The notes: generated from the sequence alone by a model not told the origin. 64,000 nt of DNA from Mitsuaria sp. 7 (GCF_001653795.1 NZ_CP011515.1:62001-126000); one strand, 5' to 3'; shown: positions 11,234 through 20,555, numbered from the stretch's first letter. A program made the numbers and translations.

Positions 11234-11956
11234 TCAGGTCGCGTAGTCGGCGAAACCCTGCTTCAACCGCGAGCGCAGCAGCGTGCGGACGCGGTTCACG
11301 CGCGAGCGCACCGTGCCGATCGGGATCGCCTGGATCTCCGCGACATCGCGGTAGGACTCTTCCTGCAGGCAGGCCAGGTCGAAGGTGCCGCGCAGGTCCG
11401 GCGACAGTCCGGACAGGGTCATGTCGACGATGCCGGCCAGTTGCCGGTAGGCGACCTGCTGGCTGACGTCCATCGAGGAGTCGCGCGGCCGGTGCGCCGA
11501 TTCCGCGTCCATCATGTGCGGCGATTCATCCAGGCTCTCCATCTGGCCGCTGCGCTTGGAGCAGCGCGCCACGTGATTGCGGGCGACGTTCGCGGCGATC
11601 CCGAAGAACCAGGTCTCCACCGACGATCGCGCCTGGAAACGGTCGGCGCAGCGCGTCGCTTCCAGCATCGCATCCTGGATGATGTCGTCGAGCTCTCCGG
11701 GCGAGCGCTCGTAGCGCCGCAGGAATCGTTTGAGCTTGCTGGAGTCGCTGCGCGAATCGCGGGCGATCTTGACGATGTGGGTCAGCACCAGCTGCTGGCG
11801 TTGCTTGACGAGTTCCGGGTCCACGGGCTCGATCGGCTCGCCCTGCTCTGACGGTTCGGACGGTTCGGTGGGCCCGGCCTGCTCGAGCAGTTCGACCTGC
11901 TCGACGGCCTCGCCGGAATCCGTGTTGTGGTCATTGGCTTCGGTGGAGTGGTTCAT
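11234..11956 (-). CDS. ECF-type RNA polymerase sigma factor of the T3SS cluster (HrpL-like)
   Basis: A 240-residue sigma-70 family protein of group 4. Region 2 is seen in DDIIQDAMLEATRCADRF and WFFGIAANVARNHVAR; region 4 in LSGLSPDLRGTFDLACLQEESYRDVA and IGTVRSRVNRVRTLL (helix-turn-helix). The first ~50 residues are an acidic Glu/Pro-rich extension unlike compact ECF factors, so the true start may be further in; no clear ribosome site precedes the ATG at 11956. It follows sctQRS on the same strand. Because hrp-box-like promoters occur in this cluster, it is the obvious candidate for the sigma factor that reads them. Confidence 0.82.
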   Translation of the reverse strand: MNHSTEANDHNTDSGEAVEQVELLEQAGPTEPSEPSEQGEPIEPVDPELVKQRQQLVLTHIVKIARDSRSDSSKLKRFLRRYERSPGELDDIIQDAMLEATRCADRFQARSSVETWFFGIAANVARNHVARCSKRSGQMESLDESPHMMDAESAHRPRDSSMDVSQQVAYRQLAGIVDMTLSGLSPDLRGTFDLACLQEESYRDVAEIQAIPIGTVRSRVNRVRTLLRSRLKQGFADYAT

Positions 11957-12130
11957 AGACAGACTCGAAGAAGGTCCGGATCCCCGTTCGGCTCGGTGTC
12001 GGCGCGAGCACGAGGGGAATCTTCCGGAGCCGGGGGCTCCCTGGAACAGAGGAGAGGTCGCGCCGCGCCAGGCGCGCAGGGGGAAACGGGGGCAGTGCGG
12101 AGGGCATGCGCGTCGTTCGCGCCAGGGCCG

Positions 12131-12400
12131 TCATGGCCGACCTCCGAAGGTGACCAGCGCCGCGAGGGCCTGGTCGCCCAGCGCCAGCAGCTGCAGCGCC
12201 ATCCAGCGGCCGGTCATCGCCAGCACGAGGCCGACGGCGAGCAGCTTCGCGGCGAAGGGGATGCTCTGGTCCTGCATGGACAGCACGGTCTGCACCAGCG
12301 AGACCAGCACGCCCGCCACCACCGCCACGATCAGCGGTGGCAGCGACAGCCAGATCACCAGGAGCAGGCCTTTCTGGAAGAACGCGATGGTCTCGATCAC
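12131..12400 (-). CDS. sctS: T3SS export apparatus protein SctS
   Basis: An 89-residue inner-membrane protein of the FliQ/HrcS family, with two hydrophobic helices (residues about 14-37 and 48-72) and the family stretch VVAGVLVSLVQTVLSMQDQSIPF. It is part of the SctRST core of the secretion gate. The start is GTG (12400), with a GAGGAG ribosome site overlapping the end of sctR, only 10 bases between the genes. Order sctQ-sctR-sctS is the usual one, but sctT and sctU are displaced to another operon here. Confidence 0.95.
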   Translation of the reverse strand: MIETIAFFQKGLLLVIWLSLPPLIVAVVAGVLVSLVQTVLSMQDQSIPFAAKLLAVGLVLAMTGRWMALQLLALGDQALAALVTFGGRP

Positions 12401-12410
12401 GGCGCGCTCC

Positions 12411-13106
12411 TCAGGCGTAGGAACGGACCAGGCCGTCGAAGAGTCGCGTCCAGCCGTCGAGCAGCACGAACAGCAGGATCTTGAGCGGCAGCGACACCAC
12501 CATCGGCGAGACCATCTGCATGCCCAGCGCGAGCAGCAGGTTGGACAGCAGCAGGTCGATGACGACGAAGGGCACGTACAGCACGAAGCCGGCCTTCAGC
12601 GCCAGTTCCAGCTCGCTCACGACGAAGCAGGGGATCAGCACGACGTAGTCGCTGCCCTCGGGCGCCGACATGCGGGTGCCCCATTGCTGGCGCGCCAGGT
12701 CGACGAATTTCTGCCGCTTCTCCGGCAGCGTGTTGGCCAGCATGAAGCCGCGCATCGGCTCGAAGGCATGGGCCAGTTCGGTCAGGCCGACGCGGGCGGA
12801 CTTCGAGCGCTGGGGGGTCAGGTCTTGCGCCTGTGGCGCCTGACCGGACCCGGGGAAGAAATCGACGGGCAGCCGCGACACGACCTCGTTGAGCACCGGG
12901 GCCATCACGAACAGCGTGGCGGCGAGCGCCATGCCGTTGAGGGCCATCGTCGGCGGGACCTGTTGCACGCCCAGCGCGTTGCGCACGATCATCAGCACCA
13001 CGGAGATCTTCAGATAACTCGTCGTGCAGACCAGCAGCAGCGGCAGCAGCGTCAGGCCCACCAGCAGGAATGCCAGCGAGACCGGGTCGAGGCCGCCCCC
13101 GTTCAC
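12411..13106 (-). CDS. sctR: T3SS export apparatus protein SctR
   Basis: A 231-residue FliP/HrcR family membrane protein of the export gate. Diagnostic segments are TTSYLKISVVLMIVRNALGVQQVPP, the VLIPCFVVSELELALKAGF helix and PMVVSLPLKILLFVLLDGW. The frame is open far upstream, but homology begins at VNGGGLDPVSLAF. I therefore take the GTG at 13106, which overlaps the sctQ stop (GTGA), implying translational coupling. The periplasmic part holds a short insertion around GSGQAPQAQDLTPQRSKS. Confidence 0.95.
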   Translation of the reverse strand: MNGGGLDPVSLAFLLVGLTLLPLLLVCTTSYLKISVVLMIVRNALGVQQVPPTMALNGMALAATLFVMAPVLNEVVSRLPVDFFPGSGQAPQAQDLTPQRSKSARVGLTELAHAFEPMRGFMLANTLPEKRQKFVDLARQQWGTRMSAPEGSDYVVLIPCFVVSELELALKAGFVLYVPFVVIDLLLSNLLLALGMQMVSPMVVSLPLKILLFVLLDGWTRLFDGLVRSYA

Positions 13107-14212
13107 CGCGGGCTCCCCCACTGGAGGATCTCGACGGCCAGGCGTCCCTCGACCTCGACCAGTTGTCCCGCGCCGAGCTCGGTGCCGTGCGCGACGATGC
13201 GCACCGAGGCGGGCGTCAGCGCTTCCAGGGGGACGATCTGGCCGGCGGCAAGCGCACTCAGTTCGCCGACGGTCATGGCGACGCGGCCAACGATGAAGTC
13301 CAGGTCTACGGTCAAAGCATCCACGTTGCGGGGCTCCGTTGGGGGTGAAAAGGCATGAGGGGAATTGGACGGCGACCCCCCCGTTGAGCCCCATCCCTGG
13401 AACTCACGTGTGAGGTGGTCGACCTGACCTAAATGCACTAGTCGCCTCCCGCAAACTACGCAGAGCGGGCTGCTTTTCGCTTGCCCGTCGGAGGGAAGCC
13501 AGAGGGCGTCGCCGGGCCGCAGGGACGGCAGTCGCGACGCGGAGATCGCGACCCGCGCCAGCGCGAGGCCGGCCTCCAGGAAGATCCCCGCGATGGCAGT
13601 CGGCATCGCGGGCCGTGCCGGGAATGCGCGCCAGCCCGGTGTCGTCGCGCAGGCCAGAAGCGTGCGCGGCGACGCGCGGAGCGGCACGGTCTGCCGCGCG
13701 CCATCGCGACTGACGAGCGTCAAGACCAGGGTGCGGAGCCCACGCGGGCCCGCTTGATGCATGTCGTGTCCGCCCCGATGCGCCGTCGGGGTGCCACCGA
13801 GCGCGCGGGACAGTGCCGCCGGCCAGGCAGCGCAGGCCAGGCGCAGGAGGCCCTCCCGCGTGTCGCGGTTCAGGCCCTGGGGCAGGTGCGCGCCTGTGGC
13901 GATCGCGATGAAGGTGTCGTCTTCCAGGAAGAGCACGCCGTGCGGCGTGTCGAGCGCGAGGCCGTCGTTGGCCGGAGCCGCCGCGGCGTCCTCACCGTCG
14001 GACCTCAGTCGCAGTTCAAAGGAGGACCACGGGACATCGCTGTTGTCGACCTCGTCGACCTCCCACACGACGCCGCCCCTGACCCGCTGGCGCAGGCGCA
14101 CGTCGTCGGCGTCCCTGCTTGGGATCTGGAGTCGCGATGGTGAAGCGTGTGCCGGCGCGGGCGAGGCGGTGGAGAAATCGGACGCGGGTCGGGTGATCGG
14201 ATCGGCAAGCAT
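13103..14212 (-). CDS. sctQ: T3SS cytoplasmic sorting-platform protein SctQ
   Basis: The 369-residue protein is recognised by its C-terminal SpoA/FliN-like domain (residues about 295-369: VDLDFIVGRVAMTVGELSAL, VPLEALTPASVRI, VEVEGRLAVEILQW) and by its position upstream of sctR. The N-terminal two thirds are poorly conserved, as is usual. It forms the cytosolic pods of the sorting platform with SctK and SctL. It is divergent from sctL across a 133-base intergenic region. Many SctQ genes also give a short C-terminal product from an internal start; I cannot tell whether that happens here. Confidence 0.88.
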   Translation of the reverse strand: MLADPITRPASDFSTASPAPAHASPSRLQIPSRDADDVRLRQRVRGGVVWEVDEVDNSDVPWSSFELRLRSDGEDAAAAPANDGLALDTPHGVLFLEDDTFIAIATGAHLPQGLNRDTREGLLRLACAAWPAALSRALGGTPTAHRGGHDMHQAGPRGLRTLVLTLVSRDGARQTVPLRASPRTLLACATTPGWRAFPARPAMPTAIAGIFLEAGLALARVAISASRLPSLRPGDALWLPSDGQAKSSPLCVVCGRRLVHLGQVDHLTREFQGWGSTGGSPSNSPHAFSPPTEPRNVDALTVDLDFIVGRVAMTVGELSALAAGQIVPLEALTPASVRIVAHGTELGAGQLVEVEGRLAVEILQWGSPR

Positions 14213-14309
14213 CGAAGCAGATCGCCGGTGTCACCGGCGGCGTGGAAGCGAAGGTGCGGATCAGTGCGATGTCGTGGGAATGCCGTTCTTGTGCTGCCGA
14301 TCCGCCTGC

Positions 14310-14335
14310 GGAACCCTGCCGGCCGGTTCGTCCAC
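14310..14335 (+). promoter_or_regulatory. hrp box in front of sctL
   Basis: GGAACC, exactly 16 bases, then CCACTAG. This matches the HrpL-type promoter consensus GGAACC-N15/16-CCACNNA at all six -35 positions and the CCAC core; the last base is G instead of A. It points to the plus-strand operon sctL to sctO. The sctL ATG at 14346 begins only 10 bases after CCAC, so the transcript leader would be a few bases at most. Confidence 0.75.
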
Positions 14336-14345
14336 TAGCGGCCAG

Positions 14346-15065
14346 ATGAACCCCGCCTGGATCTCCCGTCGTCTGCCGCTGAGCGGCTGCGCCGTCCGCA
14401 TCGATGATGTGGACGGCGAGGACGTGGGCGTCGGCGTCCTGCGGCGCGAGTCCCTTGCCGTGGTGCGGTCCGCGGCCGAGGTGGTCCAGGCGGCGCGTCA
14501 GGCCTGTGCGCGGCGGCTGCGAGCCGCGCGTGAACGCGAGCGCCGCTGGCGGCAACGGACGCGCGAGCAATCCGCGCAGGATCTCGCACGCGAATCGGAT
14601 GAAATCCGGCGTCGGGCGCTGGCCGACGCCACGCGCATCGCGATCGCGATGCGCGGAGAGCGTGAACAACTCATCGAGGCCGCCGAAATTTTCTTGATCG
14701 AGATCGCGCACCAAGCGGCACGTCGACTGTTGCTTGAGCTGCCTGCGGAGCAGACCGCGCGATCCAGTGCCCGGTTGCTGCGTGACGAATGGCGCGCGAC
14801 GCGCGGCGAGGGAGTCGCCGAATTGCGCGCGGCCCCCGACGACATCGCGAGCCTGGAACACATCGCGGACGACGCCGGCTGGACGCTCGCACCGGATACC
14901 CAGCTGACGCGCGGCCAATGCGTGCTGACGCATGCCGCCGGCAGCCTCCACGCCAGCTATGGCGACAACGTCCAGGCGCTGCTCGCTGCGCTGCCCGGCG
15001 CGCTACCCAACGTGCTGCCGACGTCACTCTCTTCTTCCCCTGACATTCCGGAGATTTTTGAATGA
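14346..15065 (+). CDS. sctL: T3SS stator protein SctL
   Basis: A 239-residue FliH/HrpE-type protein that bridges the ATPase SctN to the sorting platform. It has an N-terminal ~45-residue conserved part (ISRRLPLSGCAVRIDDVD), a long Arg/Glu/Ala-rich coiled coil (residues about 60-120) and a C-terminal FliH-like domain. The frame is open upstream to 13761, but MNPAWISRRLPLS fits the family and follows the hrp box directly. There is no visible ribosome site before this ATG. The stop overlaps the start of the next gene (ATGA). Confidence 0.88.
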   Translation: MNPAWISRRLPLSGCAVRIDDVDGEDVGVGVLRRESLAVVRSAAEVVQAARQACARRLRAARERERRWRQRTREQSAQDLARESDEIRRRALADATRIAIAMRGEREQLIEAAEIFLIEIAHQAARRLLLELPAEQTARSSARLLRDEWRATRGEGVAELRAAPDDIASLEHIADDAGWTLAPDTQLTRGQCVLTHAAGSLHASYGDNVQALLAALPGALPNVLPTSLSSSPDIPEIFE

Positions 15066-15271
15066 CTGAGATCAATTCCACCCAACGTCTGCTACGGACG
15101 GCCCTGACCAGCTCGAATCGGCTGGCCGAGGAGATGCAACGCATCGGTCCCGCGGACCTGGAGCGGGCGATCGCCATCAAGCAGAAGATCCAGACTGACA
15201 ACGTGTCGATGAACACGGCGATCCAGATGCATCGAAGCATCGAGCGCAAGATCCTCAACGAGCAGCGCTGA
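15062..15271 (+). CDS. Small T3SS protein between sctL and sctC (HrpF-like needle co-chaperone candidate)
   Basis: A 69-residue, helical, highly charged protein (MTEINSTQRLLRTALTSSN...). It overlaps the end of sctL by 4 bases and ends one base before sctC, so it is translated with them. In Hrp1-type clusters the gene between hrpE (sctL) and hrcC (sctC) is hrpF, a small YscE-type partner of the pilin. The size and position fit, but I see no diagnostic motif. A needle (SctF) identity is less likely, given the better-placed candidate at 28990-29184. Confidence 0.7.
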   Translation: MTEINSTQRLLRTALTSSNRLAEEMQRIGPADLERAIAIKQKIQTDNVSMNTAIQMHRSIERKILNEQR

Positions 15272-15272
15272 C

Positions 15273-17081
15273 ATGAGACGCTCTGCCACGCCGATCGGAT
15301 CCGCGTTGCGCGTCGCACTGTGCGCGATGGCGCTGGCCGGTCCGCTGGGCCCTGCGCTCACCGAGGCGATGGCGGTCGCGCCGGTCGCCTGGCGCGACAC
15401 GCTCTACAGTTTCCGCGCCGATGAGGCGCTGTCCCTGACGCAGGTCCTGGCGCGCTTTTCTTCGACGATGGGCCTCGAGGTGAAGCTCGCCGATCCGACG
15501 CTGGGCCGGCGCCAGGTGCGGCTGAGCGGCAAGGGCCTGTCGCCGGCACTGTTCCTGGATCGCCTGTGCGATGCACAGGGCCTGGACTGGTTCGTCTACC
15601 AGGGCGTCCTGCACGTATCGGCGCGCTCGACGGCGACCAGCGAGCGGATCTCCCTCGGTCCCCAAAGTCCCGCCGACGCCAAGGACGCGCTGGTCGGCAT
15701 CGGGCTGTTCGAGAACCGCTTCGGCTGGGGGGAGTTCGATTCCGATCCGCCCACCGTGCTGGTGTCTGGCCCGCCCGCGTATGTCGCCCTGGTCCGCCGT
15801 GTGCTCGCGGTCCCGCCGGACATGACACCGCGCCGGGAGCGCCCGCGGCTGATGGTCTTCCGCCTGAAGCATGCGTCCGCGTCCGACCGGGAGATGCGCA
15901 CGCGCGAACGCAGCGTCACTCTGCCGGGTCTGGTGACCACGCTGAATCAGGTGCTGCCGAACACCCGATCCTTGAACTTTCCGACACTCGGAAAAATCGG
16001 GCGGGAAAGCGGGCGCGACGGGGGCGCAGGTTCTCCGTTGTCCGGTGCCGAGGACCCCTGGGCCGCACTGGCGAGGGAGCTTTCCAGCGGTGCGCCGTCG
16101 CCCGGCGCTGCGTTGGCAGGACTTGCCGCCGCGCGACTGCCGATGCCCCCCTCGGCCCCTGGCGGCGCTTCGGGGCGGAATGACAACGCGGACACCGCGT
16201 TGCCCGCATTCGCCGAGCCGACGGGCCTGCGAAAGCGCCCGACTCATCGCAACGATCCGGCCGAGCCCGACTTCGTCCCGTCCATTGCGGCCTACACGCC
16301 GCTCAACGCGGTGCTGGTCTGGGACCTGCCGTCCCGTCGCGAGGAGTACCGCGAACTCATCGACGTGCTGGACGTGCCCAGCCGCCTGATCGAGATCAAC
16401 GTGACCATCCTCGATGTCAGCGCGGACGCCTTGCGCGACTGGTCCGTCGATCTCGAGGCGGGCTCGGGGAGCACACGGGTCGCGCTCGGCGCCGAGGGGA
16501 ACATCGGCGCCTCCCCCGGCGAGACCGGCGTGAAGGGATCGACGATGGTGCTCTGGGCCTCGAACCGTCTCGCCTTGCGGCTCCGCGCGCTGGAGTCCCG
16601 AGGGCAGGCGCAGGTCCTGTCGCGTCCGTCGGTCCTGACCTTGAACAACGTCGGTGCCCTGCTGGACATGAACCAGTCGGCCTACGTGAAGCTCGTCGGC
16701 GAACGCAACGCCGACCTGCGCACGATCACCGCCGGCACGCTGCTCAAGGTGACGCCCAGCATCGTCGGCGACGATGCCGGCGGCGCGGAGACCCAGGGCA
16801 TCCGCGTCACCCTGGACATCGAGGATGGCCAACTGACGAAGGCCTCGTCCGATCAGGGCACGCCCAGCGTCGGCAACAGCGCGGTCAGCACCGAGGCCGT
16901 GGTGAAACCCGGCGAATCGCTGGTCGTCGGCGGCTACCGGCGACAGGATCGCCAGGTCGCCAATTCGCGTGTGCCGGGCCTGTCGGCCATCCCCGTGATC
17001 GGCGCGCTGTTCCGCAGCGACAGCGCCGTGAACAGCGAGCGTGAGCGCCTCTTCATCGTGACGGCGCGCGCGCTCCCTTGA
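15273..17081 (+). CDS. sctC: T3SS outer-membrane secretin SctC
   Basis: A 602-residue secretin. It has a signal peptide (about residues 1-34), N0/N1-type periplasmic domains (TLYSFRADEALSLTQVLARFSSTMGL; FVYQGVLHVS), an N3-like region with a Pro/Gly/Ala-rich insertion near 215-320, and the C-terminal secretin domain (VLSRPSVLTLNNVGALLDMNQS, VKPGESLVVGGYRRQD, VPGLSAIPVIGALFRSD). It forms the outer-membrane ring of the injectisome. It starts one base after the small gene upstream and is followed by sctW. Confidence 0.95.
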   Translation: MRRSATPIGSALRVALCAMALAGPLGPALTEAMAVAPVAWRDTLYSFRADEALSLTQVLARFSSTMGLEVKLADPTLGRRQVRLSGKGLSPALFLDRLCDAQGLDWFVYQGVLHVSARSTATSERISLGPQSPADAKDALVGIGLFENRFGWGEFDSDPPTVLVSGPPAYVALVRRVLAVPPDMTPRRERPRLMVFRLKHASASDREMRTRERSVTLPGLVTTLNQVLPNTRSLNFPTLGKIGRESGRDGGAGSPLSGAEDPWAALARELSSGAPSPGAALAGLAAARLPMPPSAPGGASGRNDNADTALPAFAEPTGLRKRPTHRNDPAEPDFVPSIAAYTPLNAVLVWDLPSRREEYRELIDVLDVPSRLIEINVTILDVSADALRDWSVDLEAGSGSTRVALGAEGNIGASPGETGVKGSTMVLWASNRLALRLRALESRGQAQVLSRPSVLTLNNVGALLDMNQSAYVKLVGERNADLRTITAGTLLKVTPSIVGDDAGGAETQGIRVTLDIEDGQLTKASSDQGTPSVGNSAVSTEAVVKPGESLVVGGYRRQDRQVANSRVPGLSAIPVIGALFRSDSAVNSERERLFIVTARALP

Positions 17082-17112
17082 AAGTTTCTCCTCCCACTGC
17101 CCGAGATTCGCC

Positions 17113-18342
17113 ATGAGCACGATCACCCCGCGCGCAAGTCCTGTCACTTTCGATCCCGGCCAGGAGGTGCTCCGCCGGGACAGGCTCTTTGCCAATTCCA
17201 ATTCCAATTCCAGCCTTTCCCGACCATCCGGCCCGGATCGCAGCCTGGAGTCGGCGCGCGAACTGGCGCAGCTCGCCGAGCGCCGTGCCGCGATCCGGGT
17301 CGCCGCTGACGCCGCCTTGAACTCGCAAGGACTCGGGGCCAGCGCCGAGGAGATCACCTTCGGGACCAGCGAGCGTGCAGAGACGGAAACACACGACGAG
17401 ACCCGCGACGCGCGCGATCGGAAGGAGGAGCGCGTCGAGGCCCTGATGCGCATCGACGAGGTCCACGCGCTGATCCGGCACCTCGCGGGCGAGCCGGCGT
17501 TCCAGTCGATCCGTCAACGGGCGGAGCGTTTCGCGATGCTCTGGGCGCGGGGCAGCCGCGAGACAGCCCTGGAGGAACTGGACAGGGGTGGCTTCGCCCC
17601 GGCGGAGCGCAGGGTCTTGATGGAAATGGCGCTGCGCAAGCTGCCGCCCGGAGCGGACACGAACGGGTTGGACGTTCGAATGAGCGAGCTGGAGAGCGAC
17701 GCCGAAAGCGCCGTGCGTCAATTGATGCGGACGAGCCTCGTGGCGGGTTCTTCGGCCAGCGCCAAGGCGGCCGTCGCGCCGGACTCGGCCCTGCTGGCAG
17801 CCTCGCACTCGCCGCCGACGCAAAAGCTGATCAACGATGCCGCCATCAGCTTGGGGCGCGACGGTCTCGACCAGTTGGAAGCCCTGGCGCTTTCTCGCGG
17901 TCGCATCGACCCGCGGCTCTCACGCGGCGCGGAAGTGTTCCTCTCGTTGAGCCTGCTCCGGATGGTCCAGCAAGTTCGTCAGGTGGAGCAGTTCGGCATC
18001 GGTCTGAGGAAGAAGTCCGGTGCGCCCGGCGCCGATAACCTGGAGGACGTCCGCAAGACGACGCGTTGGCTGCTTGACGTGATGCAGGCGCCGGCGCCGC
18101 AGGGCGTGCTGGCAAAGATGGGTCTGGTCATGAATGTCAAAGGCGACGCGCTGCGGCGCGCTCGTCGGGAGATGCTGGGCGAGCTCCCCAAGCTGCCGGA
18201 CGCCGTGTGGCTCAACGCCAATACCAAACACCTCGTGAAGACCGATCTGAAGCAGGCCAACACGGACCAGCTGACGGAGCAGGGCTTGCTGAACCGACAG
18301 GGATTGACGCGTGACATCCGCCGCGTCATCTCCGTGGCCTAG
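17113..18342 (+). CDS. sctW: T3SS gatekeeper SctW (HrpJ/YopN family)
   Basis: A 409-residue soluble, helical protein that in this family controls the switch between translocator and effector export. The N-terminal ~40 residues are Ser/Asn-rich (ANSNSNSSLSRPSG), as in secreted proteins. The recognised HrpJ/YopN-like region includes RIDEVHALIRHLAG, RQRAERFAMLWARGSRETALEELD and the helical C-terminal part ending KMGLVMNVKGDALRRARREM. Position before sctV is the usual hrpJ-hrcV order. There is no clear ribosome site, and 31 bases separate it from sctC. Confidence 0.87.
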   Translation: MSTITPRASPVTFDPGQEVLRRDRLFANSNSNSSLSRPSGPDRSLESARELAQLAERRAAIRVAADAALNSQGLGASAEEITFGTSERAETETHDETRDARDRKEERVEALMRIDEVHALIRHLAGEPAFQSIRQRAERFAMLWARGSRETALEELDRGGFAPAERRVLMEMALRKLPPGADTNGLDVRMSELESDAESAVRQLMRTSLVAGSSASAKAAVAPDSALLAASHSPPTQKLINDAAISLGRDGLDQLEALALSRGRIDPRLSRGAEVFLSLSLLRMVQQVRQVEQFGIGLRKKSGAPGADNLEDVRKTTRWLLDVMQAPAPQGVLAKMGLVMNVKGDALRRARREMLGELPKLPDAVWLNANTKHLVKTDLKQANTDQLTEQGLLNRQGLTRDIRRVISVA

Positions 18343-18400
18343 CAAGCCAGCAGATTCAGGTGGCGAACCGCGGACGACAGCGCACGACTGACCGTCCATC

Positions 18401-20554
18401 ATGTCTCTGCCATCTCCTCGACACGCGACGCCCGGCGCCGCTTCCCCCACGCCGACGAGTGGGTTCCTGTCGCCGGCGCAGGCTTTGGCGCGGCAGATCG
18501 CGCCGCGCGGCGAGCGCGCCGAGGTCGTCGTCACCGCACTGGTCGTCGCGGTGGTCTTCGCGATGCTGCTCCCGGTCCCGACGTGGCTGCTGGACCTGCT
18601 GATCGCGATCAACCTCTGCGTGTCGGCCTTCCTGATCGTGCTGGTGATGCAGGTGAAGCAGACGACCGGGCTGTCGTCGTTCCCGTCGCTGTTCCTGGTC
18701 ACCACGCTCTTCCGTGTCGCGCTCAGCGTGGCCAGCACGCGGCAGATCCTGCTCAACGCCGATGCCGGCCACATCATCGCGGCCTTCGGCGAGATCGTCG
18801 TCGGCGGCAACCTGGTGGTCGGCCTCGTGGTGTTCCTGGTGCTGACCGTGGTGCAGTTCATCGTGATCACGAAGGGATCCGAGCGCGTCGCCGAGGTGGG
18901 CGCGCGTTTCTCATTGGACGCGATGCCGGGCCGGCAGATGGCCATCGACATGGAGCGCAAGGCGGGCGGCATCACGCAGGAGGAGGCCAAGGCCCAGCGC
19001 GACGCGCTGACCGAGGAGAGCCAGTTCTTCGGCGCGATGGACGGCACGATGAAGTTCGCCAAGGGCGATGCCATCGTCGGCATCGTCATCGTGCTGGTCA
19101 ACCTGCTGGGCGGCCTGTCGGTGGGCGTTTTCCAGCGCGGCATCCCGGCGTCCGAGGCGCTGCAGGTCTACGCGATCCTGACGATCGGCGACGGGCTCGT
19201 CGCGCAGATCCCGGCGCTGCTGATGTCCATGACCGCCGGTCTGCTGGTCACGCGGGTGTCCAAGCCCACGGGCGGGCGCGCGATCGGCAATGAGTTGACC
19301 GCCCAGCTGCTGCACCAGCCCAAGGCCTGGGTGACGGCCAGCGCCGCGATGCTCGCCTTCGGACTGCTGCCGGGCATGCCGCTGCTGGCCTTCGCCGGCC
19401 TGGCGACGGGCTCCGCCACGGTCGGCCTCACGATGATGCATCGCAAGCTCAGGGCGGAGCGCGAGGAGGTGCAGGAGCGCGACGCTGCAGTGGAGGCCTT
19501 GCGCGACTTCGACCTCGTGCGGCCCTTCGCGCTGCGGGTCAGCAGCCGCATCGATCCCGAGCGCGCCCAGCGCGCGCTCAACCTCTGCCGTCAGGTCCGC
19601 AACCGGCTCGTGCGACGCCTGGCGCTGGTGACCCCGGCCATCGATTTCGATGCCGATGTCGAGCTGGGACATGCCGACCTCGAGTTCTGCCACGGCGAGG
19701 TGCCGGTGTTCTCGATGTGGCTGAGGGAAGACCTGCGGACCTGCAGCTGGACGCGCGGGGACGCGGCCGACCTGGGCCTGCCGGCGGAGCAGGTGGAGGC
19801 GCGCGGCGGCCTGGCCTGCGCGCCGCGCATCTGGTTGCCGGAGCCGGAGGCGCTCGCGCTGGACCCCATGCCCACGGATCTGAGGGATTGCTGGCAGCGT
19901 CTGGACGAACTCTGCGAGGAAACGCTGCTGCGCGTCGGTCCGATGTACTTCGGCATGGAGGAGACGCAGAAGATCACCGCCTGGTGCGCCCGCAAGACAC
20001 CGGAAGTGGCCAAGGAACTGGAACGCGCCGTCCCCGCCAGCCGGATGGCCGAGGTGCTGCGCCGGCTGCTCGCGGAGAACGTCAGCATCCGCAACCTGCC
20101 GATGATCATCAATGCGCTGATCGACTGGGGACCGCGCGAGCGGGATCCCTCCGTGCTGACCGAGTGCGTCAGGGCCGCCCTGCAGCGCGAGATCTGCGAC
20201 GCCAATGCGGCGCGCAAGGAGCTGCGCGCCCTCATGTTCGACAGCGAGCTCGAGGGCCAGATCCGCGCCGCCATCCGCCAGACCGCCTATGGCGACTTCC
20301 TCGCGCTCGATGCCGACCTGACCGACGCGATCCTCGACGAGACCGCCGCCGCCTACCTGAGCGCCCATCAGGACGGGCCGCTGGTCATGATCTGCGCGCA
20401 GGACGTGCGGCCGCACATCCGCAAGCTGCTGGCGGACCGCATTCCGCCGCTCGCCGTCATCGGCATGTCCGAGCTGCCGCCGGATTTCCGCGTGAACGTG
20501 CGCGCGGTGATCAGCGTCCCGCTGGACGGGCGCGCCTTGCCGGAGATGTACTGA
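18401..20554 (+). CDS. sctV: T3SS major export gate protein SctV
   Basis: A 717-residue FlhA/HrcV family protein. The N-terminal half has about eight membrane helices and the conserved loop AEVGARFSLDAMPGRQMAIDME plus the QFFGAMDGTMKFAKGDAI segment. The C-terminal cytosolic domain (from ~residue 360) includes LDEETLL-like helices, RRLLAENVSIRNLPMIINAL and the closing VISVPLDGRALPEMY. It forms the nonameric ring that receives substrates below the export gate. One base separates its stop from sctD. Confidence 0.97.
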   Translation: MSLPSPRHATPGAASPTPTSGFLSPAQALARQIAPRGERAEVVVTALVVAVVFAMLLPVPTWLLDLLIAINLCVSAFLIVLVMQVKQTTGLSSFPSLFLVTTLFRVALSVASTRQILLNADAGHIIAAFGEIVVGGNLVVGLVVFLVLTVVQFIVITKGSERVAEVGARFSLDAMPGRQMAIDMERKAGGITQEEAKAQRDALTEESQFFGAMDGTMKFAKGDAIVGIVIVLVNLLGGLSVGVFQRGIPASEALQVYAILTIGDGLVAQIPALLMSMTAGLLVTRVSKPTGGRAIGNELTAQLLHQPKAWVTASAAMLAFGLLPGMPLLAFAGLATGSATVGLTMMHRKLRAEREEVQERDAAVEALRDFDLVRPFALRVSSRIDPERAQRALNLCRQVRNRLVRRLALVTPAIDFDADVELGHADLEFCHGEVPVFSMWLREDLRTCSWTRGDAADLGLPAEQVEARGGLACAPRIWLPEPEALALDPMPTDLRDCWQRLDELCEETLLRVGPMYFGMEETQKITAWCARKTPEVAKELERAVPASRMAEVLRRLLAENVSIRNLPMIINALIDWGPRERDPSVLTECVRAALQREICDANAARKELRALMFDSELEGQIRAAIRQTAYGDFLALDADLTDAILDETAAAYLSAHQDGPLVMICAQDVRPHIRKLLADRIPPLAVIGMSELPPDFRVNVRAVISVPLDGRALPEMY

Positions 20555-20555
20555 G

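Noticed and set aside
11931..12134. 67-codon minus frame whose ATG overlaps the sctS stop
   Set aside because: The ATGA overlap is tempting, but it runs into the start of the sigma gene, its Pro/Arg-rich product shows no pattern, and there is no separate support.
14213..14309. A second hrp box for the sctQRS-sigma transcript
   Set aside because: I scanned the minus strand of the sctQ/sctL intergenic region for GGAAC followed by CCAC at 15-17 bases and found none; the promoter of sctQRS remains unassigned.
17082..17112. hrp box directly before sctW (hrpJ position)
   Set aside because: CCACTGC is present but no GGAACC-like hexamer lies 15-17 bases upstream, so sctW is probably read from the sctL promoter.
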